Positions 44,927 to 57,500 of a stretch of DNA of 64,000 nt are shown here, piece by piece (position 1 is the stretch's first letter; the number at the start of each line of letters is the position of its first letter). The stretch covers positions 10,354,412 to 10,418,411 of the forward strand of contig NC_044923.1 of assembly GCF_003576645.1 (NCBI RefSeq). Direction: 5' to 3'. The position numbers were made by a program, and so were the translations under genes. The notes beneath the pieces were generated by a model that was not told the origin of the DNA, did no database searches, and worked only from the letters and a program-made list of their open reading frames with translations. The DNA is from Ipomoea triloba (lineage: Eukaryota > Streptophyta > Magnoliopsida > Solanales > Convolvulaceae).

Positions 44927-46242
44927 TGAAGGTGTAAGTTTTAGTGGTGAGATGTCTAATGAATGTGATAAAACGAAGAGTCAAGACACATCGAGTGTTA
45001 GTTCAAGGATGGCAAATTGGAACCGAATTAGGTGTTGGCATTTAGGATGTTAAGAGGTAAGAGTTATAAGAACTAGCTAGCTAAGAACAAAAGAATAGCA
45101 AGGCATAGGTACTAAACATTATCAAAACATAACTAAAGCAAAGCGGATGGGGTTAGGATATATCGGAGCGTGCCCTCTAGGGCTATGGTAGGGAATGAAA
45201 TGCCAATTAATCTAGCTAAAGGGACTCGTTATACAATCCCGAGGGACGTCACACTCGAGCTCCCAATCCTTATTCGGTTGGGGAATTTTATCAAACACCT
45301 TGCCTACGAGTTCCCCTCCGAGCTTCATCCTCTCAGATAAAGGGCGGGAGATGTGAGCATCTAGCTCTCACCCATTTGCGATATCTCGCCAAATGGGTGA
45401 TCTTAGGCTCTCGAGAGATCGGGTACCTCGATCCAACAAGATCAATACAATCACACACACAATTTAGCAAGATCAAAGGTAAATCAAATCACATTTGACA
45501 ATATCAAATCATAAGTGCAAAGTTCCTAAAATCCTAGCCCTATCATAAAATCTAGCCACTCATTGGCTTCACAAACATCATATACTATTCAAGATCAAGA
45601 CTCAATAACAATAACAATAGAAAATGTAAATGAAATAGAAAAAAAAAAAGATGGGATTCAATAAAGGAATTTGAAAAGCAATCATAAAGAGTAAGGAAAG
45701 AGTATACCAAAATAAGAACAAGTAATCACAATTCCATCCTTCAATCTCTTCCCAAGCTTCCTTCTCTCCCTAGGATTCCTACTCTAAACTAAACCCTAAT
45801 CTAAAAAGTTGAAATGTGAAAAATGATCAGCTCCCTTTTTATTTCCGCCAAAGCCTCTTTAAATAGTGTTGATTCTGGGTCGCGTACGAGGGTGCGTACG
45901 GTCGTACATGACCTCGTACGCGGCGGTCTTTTGGTCATTTACTCATCCTTCACGCGTGAATGTGCTTGTGGACACGTACTGGAATTCATCCATGTGGATT
46001 TCACGCGTGGATGCAACATTTTGGGCCTTCGGGACTTCTGTCTTGCTCGGTTTTGCACGTTTTGCTCATTGCCTAACGGCTCCCGGGACCTGGAACATCT
46101 TAAAAATACACCAAGGGTAGCTTTGCGTGCGGTTATTGAATTAAAGCACATAATATCATAAATTAGTAACATAAGGATACCGAAATGCTATAAAACTATC
46201 CCTATTTATATCCAAATATATAGGTATGTTGGGAGCTTATCA
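44927..46242 (-). mobile_element. solo LTR of Athila-related type
   Basis: On the minus strand it runs TGATAAGCTCCC (46242) to CTTACACCTTCA (44927). Both ends correspond to the Athila LTR at 47407-49328 (plus-strand start TGAAGGGTGTAG, end CTTATCA). It is bordered on both sides by TA repeat, with no internal retrotransposon sequence, so it is a solo LTR. A TTTAAA box (45855-45866) precedes a GC-rich palindromic array (45879-46030). Confidence 0.7.
45879..46030. repeat. GC-rich palindromic array of the solo LTR (CGTACG / ACGCGT words)
   Basis: Self-complementary words recur: GCGTACG, CGTACG, CGTACGCG, then TTCACGCGTGAA and TTTCACGCGTGGA. The array starts about 13 bp upstream (minus strand) of the TTTAAATAG box. 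Confidence 0.75.
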
Positions 46243-46264
46243 TATATATATATATAGATTTTTA

Positions 46265-46415
46265 TTCAAATGTGGCCGCGCACTTACGTGCAGCCGTGCG
46301 GTTTACACCACTCAATGTTATTGAGTGGTGTATTTCGTAACATTGAGTGGTGCATTTCTTAACATTGAGTGGTGTAAACCGCACGGCCGCACGTAAGTGC
46401 GCGGCCACACCTGAA
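46265..46415. mobile_element. hairpin (foldback) MITE
   Basis: The 55-bp arms 46265-46319 and 46361-46415 are reverse complements with about three mismatches (ttcaaatgtggccgcgcac against its mirror ending gcggccacacctgaa). The loop holds two more copies of (a)cattgagtggtg. Flanked by TA repeat. Related to 36606-36736. Confidence 0.88.
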
Positions 46416-46420
46416 CATGA

Positions 46421-46439
<19 letters not shown>

Positions 46440-46455
<16 letters not shown>

Positions 46456-46915
46456 TATAATGTTTAAATTTCTCAATAATTCCTAAAATTTAAACTACAT
46501 TAACATTAAATCCTAAAATTAAAAATAATTCAAAATATAATAACAATAATTTCTAAATTACCTAATAGTTCTTACAATTTGAAATATAATAAGAAAAATT
46601 CCTAAATTTCAAAGTATATTAAGATTACTTCTTAAAATTTGAAATACATTAACAACAATTCCTAAAATATACAATAATTCCTAAATTTTGAAATATATTA
46701 ATCTATAATTTTTCAAATACACAATAATTTCTTAAAATTTGAAACTATTAATCTATAAGGCCTAAAATACAGAATAATTCCTAAAGTTCGAAATATATTA
46801 TAAATAATTCTCAAAATACATAATAAATTTTAAAATTTGTAATATATTAACAAATAATTCTAAATATATTAACAAATATTTTCAACTCATAAAAATTTAT
46901 AATTTAAAACAATAT
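46440..46915. repeat. degenerate AT-rich minisatellite
   Basis: About 12 diverged units of roughly 35-40 bp around the words aataattcctaaaattt and gaaatatatta. Non-coding. Confidence 0.65.
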
Positions 46916-46929
46916 TTAAAAAATTATAG

Positions 46930-47130
46930 AAAACTTACCAACGAGATGAGCGGCGAATGGAGGAGCGGCACGGCGTGCGACGGCGGTGAGAGGAAGCACG
47001 GCAGTCGACGGGACGAGCGAATAGTGGTGTGGCGGTGGAAAAGAATGAGAGAACGATGGTGAGCATGAAGTTTGTGTTTGCATGGTCTGAGCGTCGACTA
47101 CGTCGAGTTTGTGCCATGTAGACAGCGTAA
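46930..47130 (-). pseudogene. GC-rich exon-like segment with splice donor
   Basis: High GC island next to AT-rich DNA. On the minus strand it ends at ...CTCGTT followed by GGTAAGTTTTC, a donor-like site, then the minisatellite. Layout is like 10986-11275 but sequence is different. Frames are Arg/Ser-rich with no domain seen. Confidence 0.25.
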
Positions 47131-47149
47131 TGACGGGACCATTCATTTC

Positions 47150-47406
47150 TATCCCCACAGACGGCGTCAATGTTGGTTTTAGGTTGTGCTCAAGCATTTC
47201 GGCTAGCCAACATTATTGTAAAACTTAGAAAAATTATTAAGGAAAAAATACAAGCACAATTCGGAGAACAATTATACTTGCATTCAAAGTTGGGCCATCA
47301 ACAATGTGACCCCAAGGGGTATTTATACAAGAATAATAACCTACACAAAGAAATCAGGAGGAATCTTAACAAATATAAATTTATGAAGGTAATTTATGCT
47401 GCCCAA
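47150..47406. mobile_element. LTR-like fragment related to 27413-27600
   Basis: Shares gacggcg-caatgttggttt, 'aacttagaaaaatta'-like sequence and 'caatgtgaccccaagg' followed by tatttatacaagaat with 27430-27600. No ends defined. Confidence 0.5.
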
Positions 47407-49328
47407 TGAAGGGTGTAGTTTTCGCGGTGGATGGAAAGTAATAGGTGGTAAAACGGGAAGAAGTTCCCGAGTATCGTTCTCAAAGGATGGCAAGGAGGGA
47501 ATTCAAGCGGTAAGGGGATTAAGCACAAGAGTGTTTAGTGTTTGAAAGCTAACCCAAACATAGGTAAGAAAGGTGCATGAAACATAAGGAAAATAAGGAA
47601 CACACAAAGGAAACAATTAAGTGGAAAGGAGGATTTGGATATTGCAACTCATATAGGTATCCTTGATTTCCTAAGATACTAGGCTAGCAACACTTAGATA
47701 ATGAAAATGAGGCAAGACAACTATGCCAACGCCACTCTCGTGGTCATTGGCCTATCATCTAGTCCATAGTCCCATTCTCATGGCAACTAGGCTAGGTGAG
47801 GCAAATTATCGAACACATGGTGTGCTATTTGCCTTCCAATCCCCCTTTTCTCAAAGGTGGGAAGGAAACGTGCTAGGCTAGGCTAAGGAGTATCCCTACT
47901 CTCGTAGGTGAGACTCCTTCTCCAAACACCTCTCATATAGGTTGATCATTCCCACACAAGAGTCAAAGAAGATCACCATTCACACAATCAAACTCATAAT
48001 CAAAGCAATTGCAAAACCTAATTGATCAATTCAAAGCTCAAGAACATCCATAAAACATTGCTCAATCCAAATCCACAAAGATCTATCTAATCATACTTGA
48101 AATTGAAATAGCAAAAGCAAAAGTAATGACAAGAAATTAAAAGGAAGACTTAGCTAGGAATTGAACTTTGAATTTGAACTTGAACTTGAAATTGAACTTT
48201 AATCTTGAACTTGAATGTAGATCACAATCTTGCAACAATGGAATTCTTCTCTAATTCTAATCTAAACTAAGAATTGCAATGTGGAGTGAATTGGGAATGT
48301 GGAGTGAATTGGGGGAGATCTCTCTAGGCTAATCCTAGAGAGAGAAATATTCTAAAGNGGCTAATCCTAGAGAGAGAAATATTCTAAAGAGATCTAAAAT
48401 TGAAGTGTGATGGATCCCCTGAAAAATGGCTCAATTCCCCTTTTAAATCTCGCCCAACCGCCACTTTTCCGCGCTGGACGCACGGGTGGACGCACGCTGG
48501 ACGCGCGTCCACTGGGGCGTCCACTGCGCGTCCACTGCGTTTCTGCTGCGTTTCTGCTGCACAGACTTCAACTTCAGAGAGCTGCTTGGTGGACGCGCGC
48601 GTCCACTGCGCGTCCACAGCAGACTGTTGTTCTGCTGTGCGAGAATCAGAGAGCGAAAAGTTGGACACAAGGGTGGACGCATGGTGGACGCGCGTCCACT
48701 GGGCGTCCACTGGGCGTCCATGGTGTATTTCGCACTCCAACTTCGACTCGTGAATCCTTCTTCAAAATCTAGCCATTTTCTGCCTTTTTGCCCATCTTTT
48801 TACCTACAAAATGATTAACCAAGTGTGGNCCGCCACTTTTCCGCGCTGGACGCACGGGTGGACGCACGCTGGACGCGCGTCCACTGGGGCGTCCACTGCG
48901 CGTCCACTGCGTTTCTGCTGCGTTTCTGCTGCACAGACTTCAACTTCAGAGAGCTGCTTGGTGGACGCGCGCGTCCACTGCGCGTCCACAGCAGACTGTT
49001 GTTCTGCTGTGCGAGAATCAGAGAGCGAAAAGTTGGACACAAGGGTGGACGCATGGTGGACGCGCGTCCACTGGGCGTCCACTGGGCGTCCATGGTGTAT
49101 TTCGCACTCCAACTTCGACTCGTGAATCCTTCTTCAAAATCTAGCCATTTTCTGCCTTTTTGCCCATCTTTTTCCCTACAAAATGATTAACCAAGTGTGG
49201 AACGGGGTCCAATGGCAATATGAAGCATTCTAACGCAATAAAGGGACAAATCAAACACAAAAGCTACGAATTGTGCACTAGACGATCCGATAACAACCTT
49301 ATAAAGATGGCATCTTTTGCACTTATCA
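47407..49328 (-). mobile_element. 3' LTR of the Athila-type element
   Basis: On the minus strand it starts TGATAAGTGCAAAAG (49328) after purine-rich AAAGTGTGGAAAGTT and ends ...CTACACCCTTCA (47407). Collinear with the 5' LTR at 59597-61603 but clearly diverged. TTTAAA box at 48441-48448. Internal single N at 48358 and 48829 create false duplications (31 bp and 371 bp), so the true length is about 1.5 kb. Confidence 0.75.
48458..49200. repeat. GC-rich palindromic array GTGGACGCGCGTCCAC, present twice around an N
   Basis: GGACGC and GCGTCC words alternate to form many perfect palindromes such as GTGGACGCGCGTCCAC. 48458-48828 and 48830-49200 are the same 371 bp with one difference. Long open frames in several phases come from the repeat. 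Confidence 0.85.
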
Positions 49329-49797
49329 AACTTTCCACACTTTAAACCTTGCTTGTCCTCAAGCAAGCTATCATTGAATCAAGCACACATAAGTGAAAAA
49401 GATGCCACAACTTTGATATTCAAGCAAGCTAAGACACAAGAATGATGCATACATTTGAAATCAATACATTCCTTAAGCTATCATGAAAATGTGTTCTTAA
49501 ACAATCCTTCGATTCTCAATAACGACTATCCCAAGAACAAAAATCCTTTGGTAAAAATAAAGCATTTAGATTACTTCCAATTGTCATACGAGTCAAGCAT
49601 GCAATCCAATAAAGGGTTCACCAACCATTTAAAGCGGGCCACTAGTCGAGCCAACTAGTGGGACCGATGTGCACAAACCAAACCTATTAGACCACCCTTA
49701 TAACCTCAAGCCCCCTAGATTCTAGCGTGATAAACAAAAAGGCTTTAAGGTTATCTACTACCCCTCAAGACCGACCATCGGGCTACCCGATCTCACA
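49329..49797 (-). mobile_element. Athila internal 3' region before the 3' LTR
   Basis: Conserved with 61604-62330 (cttgtcctcaagcaagc, gggccactag.cgagccaact). Ends at the N at 49798. Confidence 0.7.
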
Positions 49798-50374
49798 NTT
49801 TGATGTATTTGGCACTAGTGTAAGAAGGTCTCCAAGCTACCCCTTGTCTAGCAATGCCCCACCAAAATAAGTCGGGTTGATGCTCATTAGGGAAGTCGTC
49901 CACAAGATTTGCATACCATCCTTGATCTTGGTCATGCAACGTGTAGAATCCTAGTAAATTACCAAGCTCATCCGATGAGATGTTGTATTGTCTATGAAAC
50001 AACTTGAACTTAATGCTAGGTTGTCTCCGGTTATGCACCCTCTCATTGACTTCCAACGTAGAAATGAACTCCCTAACTATAGGGACATATGTAGCATCCC
50101 TCCAACTACAAATGTGACTCCAAAAAGGTTGTGAGGTCATCCTTTCAAACTCTCCCTGAATGCCTAAGACGGCTAAGACCGGAGCTTCTATGTAGCTCCA
50201 TTCGGTGATTTGCTTGTCTCGGAAGTGCCTATACCTAAAGAGGTCCTCCACCTCAATCATGAGGCCTCGGTGTGCAACTTCCATAACCGGGGCTTCCCCT
50301 TCTTCACTTGACGTGTCCTCATTAGGCCTTCTACTAGGCTCACCCCTTTCAAGGGTGTGCCTAGGCACCATCAT
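49793..50374 (-). pseudogene. Athila ORF1-like protein, downstream of pol
   Basis: A 193-codon frame cut by N at both ends (49798 and 50382). It has an acidic N-terminal part, then FRYRHFRDKQITEW, ERMTSQPFWSHICSW, and YNISSDELGNLLGFY. The pattern (conserved block, 'F.S', then 'F.L....Y.LS..ELG..LGFY') resembles the extra ORF that plant Athila elements carry between integrase and 3' LTR (Pfam ATHILA ORF-1, from memory). Its role is unknown; env-like function has been suggested only from position. No membrane segment is visible here. The frame is open where present, so it may be intact outside the gaps. Confidence 0.65.
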
Positions 50375-50382
50375 TTCAGCCN

Positions 50383-50980
50383 CCTTTTTTATATCAACAA
50401 AACAATGCTAATCTTGTTCCATATTATCTATTCATGTCAAAGTTCAAAAAGCCCCAAATTTGTGAAACTAGTAAACAAAAATTTCAATTAAGCATAATGC
50501 AAAGTCAAGAATCACAAATTGGTTCCATACAAACTCTCGATTAGCATCTAATTTCATTTATCAACCATTAATTTCAACATTTGAAGCACAATTATTCAAA
50601 CCCAAATTTTTCCACCATTAAAGTAGGTTTTCAAGCTTTTTTTTCTTTTTTTTCAACATTCAAATTCATGCTTTAACCATACAAATTGCAATTAAAACTC
50701 ATAAGCATGCTCATTAGAATTCAAGGAATCAAATTCTAACAACAACAAGCAATGCAATTGACAAAGCAAGAATTCCCAATTTCAAGTTTATAATAATGGT
50801 GAAAGCTTAAAAAAATAGGGTTGAAGAGGATGCACATACCTTGACTTTGTTGTAGAGATGTTGTACAAAAATGAAAGCTTGATCTTTTTGCCTTAGATTA
50901 ACTTTGGAACTTGAAAGACTTACTTGGGGATTTTTGGAGTGGTGTTCATCCGCTAGAATGAAGAAGAAAGGGGAGAATTT
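50383..50980. other. AT-rich internal spacer of the Athila element, no gene
   Basis: Low-complexity AT-rich sequence with a T-run at 50638-50662. No motif recognised. Confidence 0.5.
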
Positions 50981-51390
50981 GCTTTAAAACCCTTGGTTTC
51001 GTCCGCTGAATCGCCCAGATTGACCCGTCGGACGCGATCCGGATGCGCGTCCGGAGGGCGTCCACATTTAATTTCTCCTTTTCTGGAATTGTCGTAGCGT
51101 CGGACGCGGGTCGGACGCGGGTCGGACGCGTCCGTCCGACTGGCGTCCGCTGTTCCTTCTTCGTTCGGCAAATAGCGGGCGAATTCCGGACGAATTCGTC
51201 TGATCGGCGTCCGCTATCACGGTCTTGGAACCTGCTTCGCGTTCTGATGGACGCGGGTCGGACGCGCGTCAGCCTCGCGTCCATCAGAGCGCACTCTGAT
51301 GTTTCGAACCCAGCCATTGGGCGCGGACCGGACGCGCGTTCGGTCTGGCGTCCAGGCTCACTTTTTCGCCAATTTGACTTGTTCTCTTTC
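50981..51390 (-). repeat. internal GC-rich palindromic array with adjacent TTTAAA box
   Basis: GTCCGACGCG/CGGACGC words recur from 51029 to about 51345 (for example CGGACGCGGGTCGGACG). The minus strand reads GTTTTAAAGC at 50981-50990, just downstream of the array. Same design as the arrays in the LTRs but with different words, and it lies between integrase and the ORF1-like gene. Confidence 0.75.
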
Positions 51391-51549
51391 TTCTTCGGTC
51401 TTCGTGACTTCACCTGTTATGGCCCTGCAAAAACATACTATATCTAAAGGAAAAACATGTAAGATAAGGCATTAAAAGTAAAAGTAACCTCGGGATGCCT
51501 TCCGAGAAGCGCTACGTTTAACGTCTTTAGCCCGACGTTCGTGTAAGCT

Positions 51550-54500
51550 TCAATTTTCCATTCGAGTCAAAAGCAAGGTAGCCACCTCGCGTGGTTTCAT
51601 TCCTCCAAAGTACTTTTTGACTTGATGACCATTGACTTTGAATTCTCCTTTTTCCGGATGTGCGATTTGAATAGTTCCATATGGAAAAACTTTCGTGACC
51701 GTGAATGGACCGGACCATCTTGACTTCAGTTTTCCTGGAAAGAGTTTGAGTCTTGAATTAAAGAATAACACTTGGTCTCCTTCTCGGAATTCTCTCCCCT
51801 TTTTGATGTGCCGATCATGATAAAGCTTAGTGCGTTCTTTGTAGGCTCGGGAATTTTCATACGACATTAACCTCCATTCTTCTAACTCGTCTAGTTGCCG
51901 TAGTCTCTCACGCCCCGCAAGGTCCATATCGCTATTCAGTTTCTTAATGGCCCAATAGGCTTTGTGTTCGATTTCGACGGGTAAGTGACAGGCTTTCCCA
52001 TATACAAGTCTAAAAGGTGTTGTTCCAATCGGAGTCTTGTAGGCGGTTCTAAATGCCCACAGAGCATCATCTAAACGATCGGGCCAATCCTTTCTGTGGA
52101 TTCCAACCGTTTTTTCTAGAATTGCTTTAATATCGCGGTTAGCGTTCTCCACTTGGCCACTGGTTTGGGGGTGGTACGGAACTCCCCCCCCTGTGTTGCA
52201 CTCCGTATTTGGCCAACATCTTTTCCATCAACGCATTCCTAAAGTGTGTGCCCCGGTCGCTGATTATGACTCTGGGCACTCCAAACCTCGTAAACAATTT
52301 CTTTAGAAAGTTGATCACACTTCTAGCGTCATTGCTTCGTAAGGCTTGTGCCTCTACCCATTTTGACAGATAATCGATTGCAACCAAGATGTACTTAAAT
52401 CCTTTCGAACTCGGGAACGGTCCCACGAAATCGATGCCCCAGATGTCGAAAACCTCACATGCCAAGATATATGTTTGAGGCATCTCGTTCCTTGCGGTAA
52501 TGTTTCCAACCCTTTGACACCGATCACAATTTGAAACACAAATTTGAGCATCTCTAAACAACGAGGGCCAATAGAAGCCCGCCTCGAGAACTTTCCTGGC
52601 AGTTCTATTGCTCGAATAATGACCCCCGGTCGGCCCGGCATGACAGTGTCCCATGATTTCCAATCCCTCTTGCCCCGCAACACATCTTCGAATTACTTGA
52701 TCTGCGCATACCCGGAACAAGTAGGGGTTGTCCCAAAAATAATGCCTACTTTCTGCTAAGAATTTTCTCTTTTGGTGCACATCAAAATAATTCGGGATAA
52801 CTCCTCCTACAACATAGTTTGCGATATCTGCGTACCACGGTACATCATCAAATTTTAACAATTTTTCCTCTGGAAACAGTTCTAAGATGCTAGTGCTCTC
52901 TTCCCCTAAGTTTGGATTCTCTATTCTCGAAAGATGGTCTGCGGCTTCGTTCTCTTTTCCTTTCTTATCCTTGATTTCTATATCAAACTCTTGAAGCAAT
53001 AAAATCCATCTACTTAGTCTGGGTTTCGCCTCGGCTTTCGACATCAAGTATCTAAGGGCCGCGTGGTCCGTAAATACTATAATCTTGGATAAGAGCAGGT
53101 AGGATCTAAACTTGTCTAAGCCGAATATCACCGCTAACAACTCTTTCTCAGTAGTAGTGTAATTTTGTTGGGTCTTATCTAATGTCTTGCTTGCAAACGC
53201 TATTGGTTGGAAGTGTTTTTCCTTCCTTTGCCCCAACACGACTCCTACTGAAAATCCACTAGCGTCGCACATCATTTCGAATGGAAGGTTCCAATCGGGT
53301 CCAACTAAGATCAGTGCTCTCACTAGTTTCTCCTTAAGGGTTTTGAATGCAACTAAACAGTCCTCTCCAAATTCGAACTCTATATCTTTCTCTAGGAGTT
53401 TGGTCAATGGTCTAGCAACTTTGGAAAAATCTTTTATAAAGCGTCGGTAAAAACCGACGTGACCTAGGAAACTTCTTAAACTTGTGACGGAGTTTGGAGG
53501 TGGCAGGGTGTCAATCACGGAGGTTTTGGCTTTTTCTACCTCAATACCTTTGTTCGAAACTTTATGACCCAACACAATGCCCTCCTCTACCATATAGTAG
53601 CACTTTTCCCAACTAAGTGCTAGGTTTACTTCTAGACATCGCTTGAGGACTTTTTCTAGATTATTCAAGCACTCGTCATAGGTTTCTCCCCAAATTGTGA
53701 AATCGTCCATGAACACCTCCATGAACTCCCCAATATACTCNCCTTTCTGTGGATTCCAACCGTTTTTTCTAGAATTGCTTTAATATCGCGGTTAGCGTTC
53801 TCCACTTGGCCACTGGTTTGGGGGTGGTACGGAACTCCCCCCCCTGTGTTGCACTCCGTATTTGGCCAACATCTTTTCCATCAACGCATTCCTAAAGTGT
53901 GTGCCCCGGTCGCTGATTATGACTCTGGGCACTCCAAACCTCGTAAACAATTTCTTTAGAAAGTTGATCACACTTCTAGCGTCATTGCTTCGTAAGGCTT
54001 GTGCCTCTACCCATTTTGACAGATAATCGATTGCAACCAAGATGTACTTAAATCCTTTCGAACTCGGGAACGGTCCCACGAAATCGATGCCCCAGATGTC
54101 GAAAACCTCACATGCCAAGATATATGTTTGAGGCATCTCGTTCCTTGCGGTAATGTTTCCAACCCTTTGACACCGATCACAATTTGAAACACAAATTTGA
54201 GCATCTCTAAACAACGAGGGCCAATAGAAGCCCGCCTCGAGAACTTTCCTGGCAGTTCTATTGCTCGAATAATGACCCCCGGTCGGCCCGGCATGACAGT
54301 GTCCCATGATTTCCAATCCCTCTTGCCCCGCAACACATCTTCGAATTACTTGATCTGCGCATACCCGGAACAAGTAGGGGTTGTCCCAAAAATAATGCCT
54401 ACTTTCTGCTAAGAATTTTCTCTTTTGGTGCACATCAAAATAATTCGGGATAACTCCTCCTACAACATAGTTTGCGATATCTGCGTACCACGGTACATCA

Positions 54501-57500
54501 TCAAATTTTAACAATTTTTCCTCTGGAAACAGTTCTAAGATGCTAGTGCTCTCTTCCCCTAAGTTTGGATTCTCTATTCTCGAAAGATGGTCTGCGGCTT
54601 CGTTCTCTTTTCCTTTCTTATCCTTGATTTCTATATCAAACTCTTGAAGCAATAAAATCCATCTACTTAGTCTGGGTTTCGCCTCGGCTTTCGACATCAA
54701 GTATCTAAGGGCCGCGTGGTCCGTAAATACTATAATCTTGGATAAGAGCAGGTAGGATCTAAACTTGTCTAAGCCGAATATCACCGCTAACAACTCTTTC
54801 TCAGTAGTAGTGTAATTTTGTTGGGTCTTATCTAATGTCTTGCTTGCAAACGCTATTGGTTGGAAGTGTTTTTCCTTCCTTTGCCCCAACACGACTCCTA
54901 CTGAAAATCCACTAGCGTCGCACATCATTTCGAATGGAAGGTTCCAATCGGGTCCAACTAAGATCAGTGCTCTCACTAGTTTCTCCTTAAGGGTTTTGAA
55001 TGCAACTAAACAGTCCTCTCCAAATTCGAACTCTATATCTTTCTCTAGGAGTTTGGTCAATGGTCTAGCAACTTTGGAAAAATCTTTTATAAAGCGTCGG
55101 TAAAAACCGACGTGACCTAGGAAACTTCTTAAACTTGTGACGGAGTTTGGAGGTGGCAGGGTGTCAATCACGGAGGTTTTGGCTTTTTCTACCTCAATAC
55201 CTTTGTTCGAAACTTTATGACCCAACACAATGCCCTCCTCTACCATATAGTAGCACTTTTCCCAACTAAGTGCTAGGTTTACTTCTAGACATCGCTTGAG
55301 GACTTTTTCTAGATTATTCAAGCACTCGTCATAGGTTTCTCCCCAAATTGTGAAATCGTCCATGAACACCTCCATGAACTCCCCAATATACTCNGTTTCT
55401 CCCCAAATTGTGAAATCGTCCATGAACACCTCCATGAACTCCCCAATATACTCCTCAAAGATTGCCAGCATGCACCTCATGAAGGTCGCTGGCGCATTGC
55501 ATAAGCCGAACGGCATGCGTCGGTATGCGAAGGTACCCATAGGACAAGTAAAGGTGGTTTTCTCTTGGTCCTCTAACGCTACGGGTATTTGAAAGTATCC
55601 GCTCATACCATCTAAGAAACAGTAATAGGCATGTCCGCTCACCTTCTCAACCATCTGATCAATGAAGGGCAACGGGAAGTGGTCCTTCCTAGTGGCGTCA
55701 TTTAGTCTCCTATAATCTATACATACTCGCCACCCCGTTACGCTTCTTGTAGGAATTAGTTCGTCTTTGTCATTTTTCACTACAGTTATTCCTCCTTTCT
55801 TCGGCACTACGTGGGTAGGACTCACCCACGCACTATCAGAAATTGGATATATCATTCCTACATCCATAAGTCTTACTACTTCGTTCTTTACCACTTCTGT
55901 CATGTTTGGATTCAACCTCCTTTGGGGTTGGGCTACAGGTTTCACATTTTCTTCTAGTAAGATCTTATGTGTGCACATACTAGGACTTATACCTTTTAGG
56001 TCTTGTAACTTCCACCCTATTGCTCCTTTATATTTTCCTAGCAAGTTCACAAGCTTGTCTTGTTGATTTTTATCTAATTTTGATGAGATAACTACCGGTA
56101 GGGTCGAATTTTCTCCTAAGAAGGCATATTGTAGACTATCCGGTAAAGTTTTAAGTTCACTCTTTACTTCTTTCTCTTCTACTATATTCTTTTTCTCATT
56201 TAACTTCTCATCATGCAACAAATCATCCCCGTCATTTTCATCCGTTACCTCCTCAACTTCACCAATCAAATCATGAATATATACAGCATCATCAATACAA
56301 TCATCAAAGAAATTTACAAATTCAATATCATTCATTTCACAAACATTCTCATCAATATGTATATCATCATCACCACACACTATGTCATGTAAAGATTCAT
56401 CATTCTCATTGATTGAAGCATCATTATCGAAAGTGAAAGATTCAAGGTCGTCATTACTATCCAAAACTTTTAAGAGGGCGTCATCCTTTAGTTTACCCAC
56501 AAGATTAGGGTAAATAGCATTAACGTGCTCATGGAAATCATCAACGAAGTAGCACGCATCATCTGTCGTCATCGGGTACTTAGTCAACTTCGACACGTCG
56601 AAGGTAGCACATTCGTCTCCTACCCTTAGAACAAGCTTCCCATTTCCTACATCAATGAGGGCCCGAGCGGTAGCCAAAAACGGCCTACCTAGAATTAACG
56701 GCACCTCTTGATCGGCATCCATGTCAATGATGAAGAAGTCCACAGGAAAGATAAACTTGTCTACCCTCACTAACACATCTTCTACAACCCCCTTGGGTTG
56801 CTTGATTGATCTATCAGCCAACTGAATACAGATGCGAGTGGGTTTGAGATTGCCCAAGTCCAACTTCTTAAAAAGACAAAAAGGCATTATATTTATGCTT
56901 GCCCCAGAGTATGCTAGAGCTCTCTTGAACTCGGCTTCGCCAATTTGACAGGGGATGATGAAGCTTCCGGGGTCCGTGAGCTTCTGTGGTTGATGGCGCA
57001 CGTAGGCGGAGCATCCCTCCCCCAGCAAAACCGTAGCTGACTCTTCCAGCTTTCTCTTATTAGTGATTAAATCTTTCAAAAACTTTGCATAACGCGGCAT
57101 TTGACCCAATGCGTCGAGGAAAGGTACATTGATATGCAATTGTTTTAGAAGCTCAAGGAATTTGTCGTATTGTGTCTTGTCTATGTTCTTTCTCACCCTC
57201 CCGGGAAATGGGAGTGGTGGTTGGTACATTGGTAAATCTACCTTTTCCTTTCCTTTATCTCGAGATTGAGTGGCCTTTGGACTCGAGGGTAATGGAGAGA
57301 TTTCCTTCTCTTGCTCCTTGTCTACCTCAATGATCTCTTCGATTTTCTCTTCTTCGATTGGATTCTTGGAGATAGTATTCTTCTTCAAAGTCGGCTCGGG
57401 GAGCTCCTTTCCACTCCGAAGAGTCACGGCTTGCACCCTCTCCCGAGGATTATTCACCGTGGTACTCGGAAGAGTCCCTTGCGGTCTTTCGGCTAAGGCC

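Noticed and set aside
45823..46172. Overlapping 77-112-codon frames
   Set aside because: They lie in the palindromic array of a solo LTR and show no domain.
48384..49190. Several long overlapping frames rich in DA-R/W-T-RVH-like repeats, on both strands
   Set aside because: They are open in many phases because GGACGC/GCGTCC repeats contain no stop codons. No start context, domain or codon signal; part of an LTR array.
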